The position numbers and the translations under genes are program-made. This document shows, one piece after another, positions 1 through 9,772 of a stretch of DNA of 64,000 nt. The notes under the pieces were generated by a model. It saw nothing but the letters and a program-made list of their open reading frames with translations. It was not told the origin of the DNA and did no database searches. Numbering within the stretch: the first letter of the stretch is position 1; the number at the start of each line of letters is the position of its first letter. This DNA is from JAICWP01 sp035252015 (GTDB lineage Bacteria; Acidobacteriota; Terriglobia; Terriglobales; Acidobacteriaceae), in contig DATFDP010000044.1 in NCBI GenBank assembly GCA_035252015.1, positions 10,702 to 74,701 of the forward strand. The letters run 5' to 3'.

Positions 1-654
1 GGCCACTTCTCGGAACTATTTACGATCTTCCGCCGTCCCTTGCTGCTGGGCATCATGCTGGCCGGATTGCAGCAGATCAGTGGAATTACGCCGATATTTT
101 CTTTCTTGCCGGAAATCTTTCGTGACGCAGGAACGGCGACCAGAGATGCGTTTTCCCAGTCTGTGCTGGTTAGCGTCATCAACCTTTTATTCACCTTCGT
201 CGCTCTCGGTCTCGTTGACCGCGCTGGACGCAGAACTCTGATTCTGGCAGGCACCACTGTGCAGTTCGTCTCACTTGCATTGGTGGGCTGGTTTTATCAT
301 GTGCACGGCAGCGGCCTGGCAGTGTTGGTGTTTGTGATGAGCTTTGTGGCGGGTCACGCTTTCGGCAATGGCGTGGCCTGCTGGGTCATCATTTCTGAAA
401 TTTACCCGACCAAGGTGCGTGGGCGTGGCATGTCCATTGCTACAACCGCGCTGTGGTTGGTGGGATTCCTGGGGAATCAGTCGTTCCCCATCATGCAAAA
501 GAACCTAGGTTCCGATGGCACGTTTTGGATCTTTGCCGTCGGCGCCCTATTGACCATTGTTCTTGTCGCTTGGCTCATCCCCGAAACTAAAGGCCGCTCG
601 CTCGAAGAAATCACCCGATTCTGGACTAAAGAGAAAGCAATGATCGCCGGATAA
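1..654 (+). CDS. MFS sugar porter, C-terminal part (5' end outside window)
   Basis: The reading frame is open from base 1, so the start lies upstream and only the last 217 residues are present. Several hydrophobic helices are visible, and near the end there is PETKGRSLEEI, the loop signature of the sugar porter (SP) family of the major facilitator superfamily, which follows the last helix. The internal loop with DRAGRRTLIL matches the conserved D-R-x-G-R-R motif between transmembrane segments. These carriers move hexoses or pentoses across the inner membrane by facilitated diffusion or proton symport. Two secreted glycoside hydrolases follow within 400 bases on the same strand, so uptake of the released sugars is the likely role. 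Substrate cannot be read from the sequence. Confidence 0.9.
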   Translation, partial: GHFSELFTIFRRPLLLGIMLAGLQQISGITPIFSFLPEIFRDAGTATRDAFSQSVLVSVINLLFTFVALGLVDRAGRRTLILAGTTVQFVSLALVGWFYHVHGSGLAVLVFVMSFVAGHAFGNGVACWVIISEIYPTKVRGRGMSIATTALWLVGFLGNQSFPIMQKNLGSDGTFWIFAVGALLTIVLVAWLIPETKGRSLEEITRFWTKEKAMIAG

Positions 655-683
655 CCAACCCATCCGTACTAGAGGAGGGCACA

Positions 684-2000
684 ATGGAGGAAAGAAGCCC
701 GTTAGAAGCAAATACTCCTGCATCGCCCCGTCTTACCCGCCGCAGGCTATTAAAGTCAGCTGCCGCGCTGGCAGCGGCAACGCTTGTACCTTCCTCCCTT
801 ACCCGCCTCGCAACTGCCATCCAAGCCCCCGGCCCAACCAAGCCAGATTTCTCCAAGTCCAATCCATTCCTGAAAAATCCACGCTGGTACGGCTTTAACC
901 TTCTGGAGTATTTCTCTACCGATGCGGACTGGATGAAGTACTTCCCTTACAAGAATGACGGCATGTTCCTGGAAGACGACTTCCGCTGGATCCGCGACTG
1001 GGGCTTCAATTGGGTGCGGCTGCCCATGGACTACCGCTTCTGGACGTCTTCCGACCTGTTCACGATTACCGAGAAAAAAGTGGAACCGATTGATCGAGCT
1101 ATCCGTCTTGGTGAGAAGTTCGGTGTTCACGTGAATCTCTGTCTTCACCGCGCCCCGGGCTTGTGCATTCTGGATACGATGGATGAAAAGCTGACCGGCA
1201 TTCACGTCACTAAGGAGAAGACAGATGTCTTCACCGATTTACACACCTTTGATGCTTTTGTTCACCAGTGGACTTACTTCGCAGACCGCTACAAGGGCAT
1301 TTCCAGCAAACACCTGAGTTTCAATTTAGTGAACGAGCCGATTGTATTGCCAAATGCAGCCGAGTTGGCGGAAATGCGGCGGCACGGCCCTGTTACGGCA
1401 GCTGACTTGTTCAGCCCGGAGCGCATGAGGCGTCACGAGAAGGATTACGTCCGGTTGGCTAAGGCCTCCCATGAGGCAATTCATCAGCATGACCCGCAGC
1501 GCCTGGTGATCAGTGATGGCTATGCGGGAGGGGGTTGGGCCGTGCCGGAGCTTGCAGGTACGGGTATGCTGCAAAGCTGCCATACCTATACGCCGATGCA
1601 GCTCACACATCATAAGTGCGAGTGGGCGCGAGGCATGCTGAGCGGATCAGAGGCGGCGCCTACGTGGCCCTTGAAGGACGAAAAGGGCAAAGTCGTATGT
1701 GACCGTCAGACGCTCACCAATCTATTCACACCATGGGGCACTCTCTCGGCAAAAGGCGTTCCCATACACTTCGGGGAGATGGGCTGCTACAAGCACACGC
1801 CACCGGAGGTTGTGCTGGCGTGGTTCCGCGACACACTGGACGTGATTGGCGCGCTGAATTCTGGCTGGGCATTGTGGAATTTTCGCGGACCATTCGGTGT
1901 GCTCGACACGGAGCGGCCGGGCACGAAGTTCGAAGAGTGGAGAGGACATAAGCTCGATCGCCCGCTGCTCACCTTGTTGCAACAGAAGATCGAGACTTAA
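684..2000 (+). CDS. Exported glycoside hydrolase family 5 (cellulase-like)
   Basis: A 438-residue protein whose N-terminus carries a twin-arginine type signal (RRRLLKSAAALAAA, residues 19-32), so it is probably folded in the cytoplasm and exported. The body matches the GH5 (beta/alpha)8 barrel: WVRLPMDYRFW near residue 112, the acid/base motif NLVNEP with Glu218, and the nucleophile motif HFGEMG with Glu365. GH5 enzymes hydrolyse beta-1,4 or beta-1,3 linked glucans, mannans or related polymers with retention of configuration; the subfamily and substrate are not evident. A strong ribosome site (GAGGAGG) precedes the ATG. It lies 29 bases after the sugar porter and 48 before a GH39 gene, consistent with one operon. 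Confidence 0.88.
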   Translation: MEERSPLEANTPASPRLTRRRLLKSAAALAAATLVPSSLTRLATAIQAPGPTKPDFSKSNPFLKNPRWYGFNLLEYFSTDADWMKYFPYKNDGMFLEDDFRWIRDWGFNWVRLPMDYRFWTSSDLFTITEKKVEPIDRAIRLGEKFGVHVNLCLHRAPGLCILDTMDEKLTGIHVTKEKTDVFTDLHTFDAFVHQWTYFADRYKGISSKHLSFNLVNEPIVLPNAAELAEMRRHGPVTAADLFSPERMRRHEKDYVRLAKASHEAIHQHDPQRLVISDGYAGGGWAVPELAGTGMLQSCHTYTPMQLTHHKCEWARGMLSGSEAAPTWPLKDEKGKVVCDRQTLTNLFTPWGTLSAKGVPIHFGEMGCYKHTPPEVVLAWFRDTLDVIGALNSGWALWNFRGPFGVLDTERPGTKFEEWRGHKLDRPLLTLLQQKIET

Positions 2001-2048
2001 CTCCCCCTGTTCCGCTGCCACTACAGCCGCGGTGAAGGAGTCGTAGTC

Positions 2049-3623
2049 ATGAAAACAACGCTGTATTTCTGGGTTTGCATTCTGCTGCTCTCTGTTCTTG
2101 CATTCCCTCAGACGGCAAATCAGGTTGGGTTTCGAGCCTTACAAGTAGACGCAAGCAAGGTCATCGGCGAAATCCGCTCATTCCAAGGAGTGAACGGTCC
2201 GCCAACTCCAGTCATGGCCGGGCTTCCTACACTCATCCAGCAGTACAAGCAAGTCCGCATTGGCCAGGTGCGTACCCACGATTTCATGGGTCCCACCGAG
2301 ATTGACTCCAAATTTGTTCTGGGCAATGGCGCGCTTACCTGGCTTATTCCTGACAACGCACAGCGCGCCGGTGTCGTGAAAAACGGTAATGCAAGCATCA
2401 TCTTTCCCAATTGGAGCGCCGATCCAGACCAGCCCGAAAACTACAACTTCGGCCCCACCGACAAAGTGATCGCGGCCATTCACGCCAGCGGGGCGGAAGT
2501 GTATTACCGCATTGGACGCAGTTGGGGAGCCAATATCAATCCGCCGGCGGATTTCGATAAGTTCGCAGCCATCGTCAGACACATTGCTATGCATTACAAC
2601 CAAGGCTGGGCCAACGGATTCCACTACGGAATTCGCTATTGGGAGTTCTGGAACGAACCGGAGGGTTTCTGGTCGGGCACTCCCCAGCAGTTTTACACAC
2701 TCTATGAGAAAACCACGCGGGCCTTGAAGTCCCTCGATCCTTCTTTAAAAGTGGGCGGCGACGCCAAAGCTTTTCCCTACGACGATGGGGGTTACCGCGA
2801 AGGGTTTATTGACTATTGCTCAGTCCATCACTTGCCGCTGGATTTTTATTCGTGGCACACCTACGCCAATGGTTCCGCCGACCCTTACGACGCTATTCGC
2901 TTGGGCAAGGAAATTCGCGAGATCCTCGACCACCATGGCTTTCCCCAGGCGGAGAACATTCTTTCCGAGTGGAATCTGACGGCGAACTTTACCGAGGAGA
3001 AAAAGGCTGAGCTAGAGAGCGTGCATAACGCCGCCTACATTGGCGCTGTGCTCAGCTACTTGCAAGACACACCCATTGACCACGCACATTTCTACCGTGG
3101 CGACGCCGCCTGGATGGGACTTTTTAACTTGAATGGCAAGTTCTTCAAAACCGCCTATGCATTTGCAGCCATGGGGAAGATGTTGGGCACTCCGCAGCGG
3201 CTTGCGGTTTCGGGAACTGACACCTTCGGCTTTGCCGCGCTGGCTGGCCGCTCCAGAGACGGTAATACAGTTCAGGTTCTTATCAGCAATTACGAGATTC
3301 CCAAGAATTACAAACCCGATCTGATGCCCATGCCCCCCGAGCTGCAGAAAGCAGCGCCCCCAATGCCCAACATGTCGAAGGTTAAATTCCTGCCGCTGCG
3401 TACAGGCATCGCCTACCACGACAACCGCGGCTACAATTTGACCCTCAGGAATCTGCCGTGGGGCAGCGCCCCGTACACAGTTAAGCGCTACCGTATCAGC
3501 AAGACAGAGAACTTCGACCTGGTGAAGACGACATCTGAAAAAGGAGGGACCTTGCACCTCTCCAATCCCCTGGCGCCCGACGCCTTGGAATTGATCGTTC
3601 TTCAAAAAAGCCGTGGTTTATAA
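2049..3623 (+). CDS. Secreted GH39-like beta-xylosidase
   Basis: A 524-residue protein with a Sec signal peptide (about residues 1-20, ending near AFPQT). It has the GH39 hallmark WEFWNEPEG, with acid/base Glu203, followed by the typical helix GTPQQFYTLYEKT. ILSEWN supplies the likely nucleophile Glu307. Known GH39 members are beta-xylosidases and alpha-L-iduronidases acting by a retaining mechanism. The spacing of the two glutamates and the Trp-rich barrel argue for an active enzyme. A good ribosome site (AAGGAG) lies 11 bases before the ATG. It is the last gene of the porter-GH5-GH39 run and converges on a TonB receptor, which suggests that the locus handles a plant-type beta-glycan. The exact substrate is inference. 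Confidence 0.85.
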   Translation: MKTTLYFWVCILLLSVLAFPQTANQVGFRALQVDASKVIGEIRSFQGVNGPPTPVMAGLPTLIQQYKQVRIGQVRTHDFMGPTEIDSKFVLGNGALTWLIPDNAQRAGVVKNGNASIIFPNWSADPDQPENYNFGPTDKVIAAIHASGAEVYYRIGRSWGANINPPADFDKFAAIVRHIAMHYNQGWANGFHYGIRYWEFWNEPEGFWSGTPQQFYTLYEKTTRALKSLDPSLKVGGDAKAFPYDDGGYREGFIDYCSVHHLPLDFYSWHTYANGSADPYDAIRLGKEIREILDHHGFPQAENILSEWNLTANFTEEKKAELESVHNAAYIGAVLSYLQDTPIDHAHFYRGDAAWMGLFNLNGKFFKTAYAFAAMGKMLGTPQRLAVSGTDTFGFAALAGRSRDGNTVQVLISNYEIPKNYKPDLMPMPPELQKAAPPMPNMSKVKFLPLRTGIAYHDNRGYNLTLRNLPWGSAPYTVKRYRISKTENFDLVKTTSEKGGTLHLSNPLAPDALELIVLQKSRGL

Positions 3624-3629
3624 AAGCTC

Positions 3630-3681
3630 AGACCAAGCGTTCGCTCCCGTCCGGGTCATTGCAAAGCGCAGCGCGTGGTCT
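3630..3681. terminator. Candidate bidirectional terminator hairpin
   Basis: AGACCA at 3630-3635 pairs with TGGTCT at 3676-3681. The stem continues after one A-G mismatch with three more pairs (GCG/CGC). The loop of about 32 bases is long and no strong T-run follows. It sits exactly between the stop codons of two convergent genes, which is why it is listed. Confidence 0.3.
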
Positions 3682-3683
3682 CC

Positions 3684-6600
3684 TTAGAACTGGAACTTAA
3701 TCGCGAAATTCATGTTACGAGGGCCGCCTTGGGAAACCACCGGATTGCCTGAGGCGACGTCGGGTGTCTTCGTGATTCCGAACAGACTGCCGCCCAGCAG
3801 CGTGTTGTTGGGAAGGTAGTAGAAGTTCGCCCGGTTCAGCACATTATAGACTTCCCAGCGAAATTCCATGTTCAGCCGTTCCGTGATCTTCGTGTTCTTG
3901 ATGATGGTGGCATCCAATTGGCTCAGGCCAGGCCCGACCAGCTGATTTCTGCGCGAGTTCCCGACCGTTCCGGCACAGGGGATGTAGAAGGGCGAGAGAG
4001 GCAGCCCTCCCGACGTATCACCGCAGGGGTCAGGCTGGCCGGGAGCAGTATAAGTCTCCAACACGTACTGGTCCGGGTTGCGGGTGTTGTAGTGAACCGG
4101 AGTGCCGTCCCAGGCGGCGCGAATCGCATCGCCGCTGAATCCCTGCCCGGAAGGATCCGAGCCTCCGCCCGTCATTACCGAGAATGGGCGTCCACTGATC
4201 GCGGTATAAATGGTACTGATCTGCCAGCCCTGACCCAGATACCGTCCCAGATGGGGAATGGCCGGGACAGAATAGACACCAGCGAGGTTGAAATTGAGAC
4301 GAACGTCACTGTCGCAAAGCCCCCAGGAATCTCTCACGTTAAGAGGATTGTTCAGCTGCGGGAAATCTCCCACCCCACCCCGGTTGACGGAGTTCTCGTC
4401 GAAGCACTTGCTCCAGGTCAAGTTGTACTGAGTATCCAAGCCGTGGAAATTGCGCTGGTTGTAGGTAGCCTGCAGGCTGTCGTACTGCGACTTACCCAGA
4501 TTCGTGGCCTGGATAATGTGACTTAAGTCTGGGAACTGGGCAGCATAGGGGCGGTCGCTGGGGTTGCCCGCACTCCCCAGCGGGCTGGCGTTGAGGTCGC
4601 GATAAATGACCAGGTCGCGTCCACGCTGGCCGGAATAGCCGATGGTCAGCACATTGTTGCGGGCGATCTCCTGCTGAATGCTCAGGCTGATGTTGTGCAA
4701 CCGGGGCGTACGATAGTTGGGATCAACACCAAAAGCATTGAAGGGTGGCGAACCGCCGGGGCTAGGACCAAAAATCGGTCCGTTCGTAAAGCAGACATAA
4801 TCGCCCGCCTGCGTCACCGGATTAACACAAGTAGCGGCCGGATCGTTTGGGTTCACACTGTTTGCCCCAGACAACGAGACCCCGAAGGATGAAAACGGGC
4901 CCAGGTCGGGCTGACTGAAAGACCCGGCACGCGCGTGAGAGATCGTATAGGGCGCGGCAAAGGCGGCGAAATTGGGCACGTCATAGGTCAAAGAGTAGCC
5001 GCCGCGGACGGCAGTTTTTCCCGTGCCGAACACGTCCCAGGCAAATCCGAGGTGAGGCCCGAAGTCGTGCAAGTCGCGGTTATAGAGGCGGTCAATACCC
5101 TGACCCAATTCCACCAACCCTACATTGGGAATGAAATTCGACCCGATGTTGTTCTGCTCGCCGATGGCGCCGTTGATATCCCAGCGCAGACCATAGCTGA
5201 TAGTTAGATTGGGCTTGATCTTGTAGTCATCCTGCGCGTAGAAGCCGACGGATTTCTGGAAGATATGACGGTGAGTGTCGCCGAAGTTGCGGTCGGCCAG
5301 ATCCGCTTTACCCAGCAGCAGCTCCTCCACAGCATCTTGGACCGAGTTAGTTGAAATTCCGCCCGTATAGCCGATGAAATAGCCCATGGCGAGGCCAGTG
5401 CGCGCTCGATTGCGCAAGCTGTTGGTGTAAGCCTTCTGGTAGTTTCCACCCAATTTTATCGTGTGGTTACCTTTTACCCAGGTGAAGTGCTCGGACCAAT
5501 CCCAAGTCTGGTCGGGACGGGTGGTAATGGGATAACCCTGAACGCCGCCAATGTAGCCACCATACCCTAGGGGCGACATGTAAACGTAGGGCACGCCGAA
5601 GTCCGCCGGTGAAAGCGGGCCGGTGTCAACGCCAAGGCTCTTAGGATCAATCTTGTTGTTGACATCAATGATCTGGGCAAAGCGGGTAAAACCGAGCCGG
5701 CTCTCCAGAATCTTGTTGTTGCTCATGTTCCAAGTCCAGCTGACGCCAGCCATTTGGGCACGGCTGGGAGCAATGGAATTAAAAAGATCTGCCGGATGAT
5801 TGCCACCCGCCGGTAGACCCGCAAAGGGTGGAGCGCTCTGCAGGCTATCGCCGAAAATATAGCGGACCGAAACCGAGTGGTTTTGGTTGAACCTGTAGTC
5901 GAACTTGGTGCCAAAACCATTGGCATTCGCCGTGGTTGGGGTACGGGCTACGAATGTGCCCGTCGTCGACGTTGGGAAATAGCTTAAGAGCGTCTGCCCC
6001 ACCGGGTTTACTGTCAGGCCGCTGGCAGCGATATTAGCAAGGGCTCCCTGAATGTCCGCCGGCGTGGGAACGGTCCTGCTGCTCACCGCCAAAGAGTTGT
6101 AACGCTGGCCTTCGTAATAAAGGAACAGGAAAGCCTTGTCTTTGATGATCGGTCCGCCGATCGTGCCGTTAAACTGGTTGTTATGCAAAGGGGTGCTGGC
6201 ACACTCTCCGACCGAACCGCAATTATCGGTGTTGTGATTGGAGAAGTAGTTGTCGGCGTCGGCAAAATTGGTATGCCGCACCCAGGTTGCCGATCCGTGC
6301 CAGGTGTTCGTGCCGCTCTTCATGCCCAGAAGAATGGGCGCGCCACCCTTGACGCCAAATTCCGAAGAGGGCGTTTCCTGCACGGTTAATTCGGAAATTG
6401 CCTCCGGCGGGAACAGGGTTGCCGGAATGCCCACGACCCCGGTCTGGTTGATGGCTGAATCGCCGTAGTAACGGTCGTTGTTATACAAACCATCAATGAA
6501 ATAGTTGTTGGAAGTAGTGCGTGCTCCGTTGATGCTGATGGCCAGGAAGCCGCCGCCTGGCGCGCGCTGCACCCCGGGCGTGATGGCCAGCAGGGAGTTG

Positions 6601-7055
6601 AAATCGCGGCCATTCAGTGGGACGCTCTCAATCTTCCGCTGGTCTACGTAGTTGTTGTTGTTCGGGGATAGGTCCACCAACGGCGCCTCGGCTTGCACCG
6701 TAACCGTTTCCTCGCGCGAGCCCACTTCCATCCTGAAGCTGGCACGCACCACGGCGTTTAACACCACCTGAACCCGCTGCCTCATGTTCTTGAACCCCGG
6801 CGCAGAAACGCTGACCGAGTAGACCCCGCTGGGCAAGTCAGTGATGCGATACGACCCTGTGCTGGTAGTTGTGGCGGTGCGAGTGAGGCCGGTCGCCGCG
6901 CTTTTGGCGGTCACGTTCACATTGGGCAGCACAGCACCCGATGAATCAGTGACGTCGCCCGTAATATCACCCGTTATCTTTTGAGCGACAAGGGGAACAG
7001 ATGCCAGTAGCAGGGCCAACAGCAGTGACAGGTATGACCACCGAAAACGCCGCAT
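3684..7055 (-). CDS. Oar-like TonB-dependent receptor with carboxypeptidase-regulatory domain
   Basis: An 1123-residue outer-membrane protein. It begins with a Sec signal (MRRFRWSYLSLLLALLLA...), followed by a carboxypeptidase-regulatory-like beta-sandwich (about residues 28-110, with DSSGAVLPNVNV and GSYRITDLPSGVYSVSV), a plug domain (LNGRDFNSLLAITPGVQ, about 145-280) and a large beta-barrel ending in the terminal aromatic FQF. This architecture is the Oar-like receptor type expanded in Acidobacteriota, thought to import oligosaccharides or peptides with TonB energy. The frame is open 35 codons further upstream, but I chose the ATG at 7055 because GGAGGA lies five bases before it and the signal peptide starts there. 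It faces the GH5/GH39 genes, so glycan uptake is likely. The ligand is unknown. Confidence 0.9.
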   Translation of the reverse strand: MRRFRWSYLSLLLALLLASVPLVAQKITGDITGDVTDSSGAVLPNVNVTAKSAATGLTRTATTTSTGSYRITDLPSGVYSVSVSAPGFKNMRQRVQVVLNAVVRASFRMEVGSREETVTVQAEAPLVDLSPNNNNYVDQRKIESVPLNGRDFNSLLAITPGVQRAPGGGFLAISINGARTTSNNYFIDGLYNNDRYYGDSAINQTGVVGIPATLFPPEAISELTVQETPSSEFGVKGGAPILLGMKSGTNTWHGSATWVRHTNFADADNYFSNHNTDNCGSVGECASTPLHNNQFNGTIGGPIIKDKAFLFLYYEGQRYNSLAVSSRTVPTPADIQGALANIAASGLTVNPVGQTLLSYFPTSTTGTFVARTPTTANANGFGTKFDYRFNQNHSVSVRYIFGDSLQSAPPFAGLPAGGNHPADLFNSIAPSRAQMAGVSWTWNMSNNKILESRLGFTRFAQIIDVNNKIDPKSLGVDTGPLSPADFGVPYVYMSPLGYGGYIGGVQGYPITTRPDQTWDWSEHFTWVKGNHTIKLGGNYQKAYTNSLRNRARTGLAMGYFIGYTGGISTNSVQDAVEELLLGKADLADRNFGDTHRHIFQKSVGFYAQDDYKIKPNLTISYGLRWDINGAIGEQNNIGSNFIPNVGLVELGQGIDRLYNRDLHDFGPHLGFAWDVFGTGKTAVRGGYSLTYDVPNFAAFAAPYTISHARAGSFSQPDLGPFSSFGVSLSGANSVNPNDPAATCVNPVTQAGDYVCFTNGPIFGPSPGGSPPFNAFGVDPNYRTPRLHNISLSIQQEIARNNVLTIGYSGQRGRDLVIYRDLNASPLGSAGNPSDRPYAAQFPDLSHIIQATNLGKSQYDSLQATYNQRNFHGLDTQYNLTWSKCFDENSVNRGGVGDFPQLNNPLNVRDSWGLCDSDVRLNFNLAGVYSVPAIPHLGRYLGQGWQISTIYTAISGRPFSVMTGGGSDPSGQGFSGDAIRAAWDGTPVHYNTRNPDQYVLETYTAPGQPDPCGDTSGGLPLSPFYIPCAGTVGNSRRNQLVGPGLSQLDATIIKNTKITERLNMEFRWEVYNVLNRANFYYLPNNTLLGGSLFGITKTPDVASGNPVVSQGGPRNMNFAIKFQF

Positions 7056-7307
7056 CGCGATCCTCCAGAGGAGAGAAAAAGAAATACACTTAGACAGCGC
7101 AACAGACAACTGATAGCGGCCAAGTGTAACCCCAAGCTGTTCGTTGTCAATAGCATTCAACGAAAACTAGACGTTGCGACATAACAGAAGTGGTGAGATA
7201 TGTTTGAAATGAAGAGATACGCTTCGCCACATTCGGCGCTCTGAGAATGGGTCCCGGCTAAATTGTCCTTAAAATAATGGGCGCGATTTTCGCCGGGAGG
7301 TCAGCCG

Positions 7308-7624
7308 ATGCGATCAGTTTGGTTGGTCTTGTCCATCCTGTTTGTCTGCTCCCTGCTCTGTGAGGAATCCCCAAAGGCTATGATGGTCCGTTACCAATGC
7401 CCGGCCGCAGGCCCGAGGTTTGGAAAGTCGACCCGCCCCCCCAAGCCCGAAAGGTTGACGTAGTCAAGCTCAAGACACAAGCAGACGAACCGGCGAAGCT
7501 GGCGGCGGGAGTGCCGCCGGACATTGAGCAACTCAAGAAAGGGCTTATCTCAAAGGATGTGGAACACAATCTGAAGCGGCTTGAAAAGTTGTCGAAACAG
7601 CTCCGGCACGAATTGAATGAATAG
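7308..7624 (+). pseudogene. Small exported acidobacterial-type protein, apparently frameshifted
   Basis: An ATG at 7308 with a GGGAGG ribosome site begins a clear signal peptide (MRSVWLVLSILFVCSLLC), but this frame ends at a stop after 51 codons. From about 7364 a different frame (+2) carries a coherent charged protein: PLPMPGRRPEVWK, then PPDIEQLKKGLISKD and LKRLEKLSKQLRHELNE, ending at 7624. Read together they look like one small exported protein of about 105 residues split by a single-base indel between 7355 and 7365. A C-terminal helix of the LKRLEKLSKxLRxEL type following a PPDI or IPPD segment is something I associate with short acidobacterial exported proteins of unknown function; that is recollection, not a search. 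Alternatively the ATG at 7397 starts a cytosolic 75-residue protein. Confidence 0.5.
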
Positions 7625-7675
7625 GGGGAGCTTCCCCTGTGGGGGAATCGCAGTTAGTATTAAGGGCTCTCTTCT

Positions 7676-9685
7676 ATGCGGTTCTTGTGTAGTGGGTTAT
7701 CCTTCATCCTGCTGGCGGCCGGCATCAGCTTCGGCGTCCCTTCCGCGCCTCCAAACATCGTCCTTATCACGTTGGACACCACCCGCGCCGACCGCATGGG
7801 ATTTCTCGGCTCGCGTCGCGGCCTCACGCCACATCTCGATGCCGTTGCCAAACAAGGCGTGGTGTTTACGCGCGCCTATGCCCACGTTCCTTTAACTACG
7901 GCCTCGCACGCCACCATCCTGACTGGAACCTATCCCCAGTTCAACCATGTTAACGATTTTGGCAAGCCGTTGGCAGAGCACTTGCCTTATCTGCCGGACA
8001 TTTTGCATCACCATGGGTACCACACCGCCGCGTTTGTGGGCTCTCTCATTCTCGATCCTCTCGATGGACTGGCGCCTGGGTTCGACCGCGGCTTCGATGT
8101 TTATGACGCGGGTTTTCGCCTGCGGCGGGCCCACGAGGATCGCTACAAAACGGTGGAACGCCGCGCCGACGAGGTAATCTGCCATGCTCTGACCTGGCTG
8201 GGGAACAACCCGAAGCGTCCTTTTTTCCTGTGGATCCATCTTTACGATGCACACGATCCGTACGATCCTCCGCCGCCTTACGCGCAACGCTACGCTGCGC
8301 TTCCGTACGACGGGGAAATCGCCTACGTGGATGCGGCGGTGGGACACCTGCTCACCGTCTTGCGCGGCCATAAACTGTACGATGGCACGCTGATCGCAAT
8401 CATGGCTGATCATGGCGAGGCCTTCGGCGAACATGGAGAGCGGACCCACGGGATATTTCTGTACGACGAAACCATCCACGTGCCGCTGCTCTTCAAGCTG
8501 CCGCACGAACGTTTTGCCGGGAAGCGCATCAGCACCCAAACGGGCCTGGTTGATGTGACGCCCACGATTCTGAAGGTTGCCGGGCTGCAGGCGCCTAGCG
8601 CTGTGCAAGGCGAACCGCTGCTAAGCCTTATGCAAACGCAAGCGCGTGTCGCGGCAGGCATGACGTCCGCGCCTACTGGAAATGCCACCCACGCTGATCG
8701 CCCCGTCTACTCCGAGACCGACTACCCCCATCGTGCGTTTGGCTGGAGCTCGTTGCGCTCGCTGCGTGAAGGCAAGTACCTGTTTATCGAGGCGCCGCGC
8801 CGCGAGCTGTACGACCAGAACGCAGATCCGAAGGAATTACATAACCTGGCGGACAATCGGCCGGCAGTCGCCGGCACGTTGACAACGAACCTGGATAAAT
8901 TCCGCGTCAGCACCAGTGCGGCACAGCCCGGGGGTAGAACGGTTAATGCACAGCAGGCGCAAAAGCTGAATGCTCTGGGCTACGTCGCCTCTGATGCCTC
9001 CCCAGGCGAGGCGCCCGGCAAATCGGGGAAAACTAGTGCTCCCGATCCCAAGGACAAAATTGAGATCGCCAACCAGATGCATGCCGCCATCATGGAAATG
9101 GAAGACGGCCGCTACCAGGAGGCGATTCCGCGTCTCGAGGAAGTTCTGGCGGGCGATACCAATATGCCCATTGCGCAGATGCAACTCGGTACCGCCTTCA
9201 CCCGGATTCACGACTATCAGAAAGCGGTCCCGGCTTTGCAAAGGGCGCTGGTTCTGCAGCCGGACTCGGGCATGGGGCACTACGAATTGGGCTTGGCGCT
9301 CTTTGAAACCGGAGACTGGCAGGGGGCCGCGCCCCAATTCGAGTTTGCGGTGAAGCAGGCTCCCCGCTGGGCAGACGCGCACTTTTCTCTGGGTTCAGTG
9401 TATGCCCGCATTGACCGCGTTCCAGAAGCGTTAACGCAATTGCACACAGCCCTGCAGCTTAATCCCCACCACTATCGCGCCAACCTGTTGCTGGGCCGCA
9501 TTCTTTTTCTGCAGGGCCACGCCCGCGAAGCTTTGCCCAACCTGCGGGAAGCCGCCGATGTGGAGCCGAAGTCACGGGAAGCGCACTTGTTCCTGGCGGA
9601 CGCATACACGCAACTCGGCATGAGCGCGGCGGCGCAGCGGGAGCGCGCACAGGCGCAGCGCCTTCCTCCTCCCGTCCAGCAATGA
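7676..9685 (+). CDS. Secreted sulfatase-like hydrolase with C-terminal TPR repeats
   Basis: A 669-residue protein with a signal peptide (about residues 1-20). The alkaline-phosphatase-superfamily domain starts at NIVLITLDTTRADRMG (metal-binding aspartates) and continues to about residue 440, with DAHDPYDPPPPY and MADHGEAFGEHGE supplying further metal ligands. The usual sulfatase nucleophile segment (C/S-x-P-x-R) is replaced by PLTTASHATILTG, so a threonine is the probable nucleophile and formylglycine cannot form. From about 470 to the end there are five or six tetratricopeptide repeats. Threonine at this site is found in phospho- and phosphonotransfer relatives, so the true reaction may be phosphoester rather than sulfate-ester cleavage. 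No sulfatase-maturing enzyme is nearby. Substrate unknown. Confidence 0.8.
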   Translation: MRFLCSGLSFILLAAGISFGVPSAPPNIVLITLDTTRADRMGFLGSRRGLTPHLDAVAKQGVVFTRAYAHVPLTTASHATILTGTYPQFNHVNDFGKPLAEHLPYLPDILHHHGYHTAAFVGSLILDPLDGLAPGFDRGFDVYDAGFRLRRAHEDRYKTVERRADEVICHALTWLGNNPKRPFFLWIHLYDAHDPYDPPPPYAQRYAALPYDGEIAYVDAAVGHLLTVLRGHKLYDGTLIAIMADHGEAFGEHGERTHGIFLYDETIHVPLLFKLPHERFAGKRISTQTGLVDVTPTILKVAGLQAPSAVQGEPLLSLMQTQARVAAGMTSAPTGNATHADRPVYSETDYPHRAFGWSSLRSLREGKYLFIEAPRRELYDQNADPKELHNLADNRPAVAGTLTTNLDKFRVSTSAAQPGGRTVNAQQAQKLNALGYVASDASPGEAPGKSGKTSAPDPKDKIEIANQMHAAIMEMEDGRYQEAIPRLEEVLAGDTNMPIAQMQLGTAFTRIHDYQKAVPALQRALVLQPDSGMGHYELGLALFETGDWQGAAPQFEFAVKQAPRWADAHFSLGSVYARIDRVPEALTQLHTALQLNPHHYRANLLLGRILFLQGHAREALPNLREAADVEPKSREAHLFLADAYTQLGMSAAAQRERAQAQRLPPPVQQ

Positions 9686-9701
9686 TTCCCGCAAAAAAGT
9701 G

Positions 9702-9729
9702 TTGCTGCGGCGGAAACGGCGTCTATAAT
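9702..9729 (+). promoter_or_regulatory. Sigma-70-type promoter of the peptidase operon
   Basis: TTGCTG at 9702-9707 and a perfect TATAAT at 9724-9729 are separated by 16 bases and lie 43 bases before the ATG at 9773. It is the only good promoter match in the 87-base gap and would drive the three overlapping hydrolase genes that follow. Confidence 0.6.
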
Positions 9730-9772
9730 CCGGCTCTCCCATAAGTGAGCGTTTTCAGCTTCGGGAGCCCGG

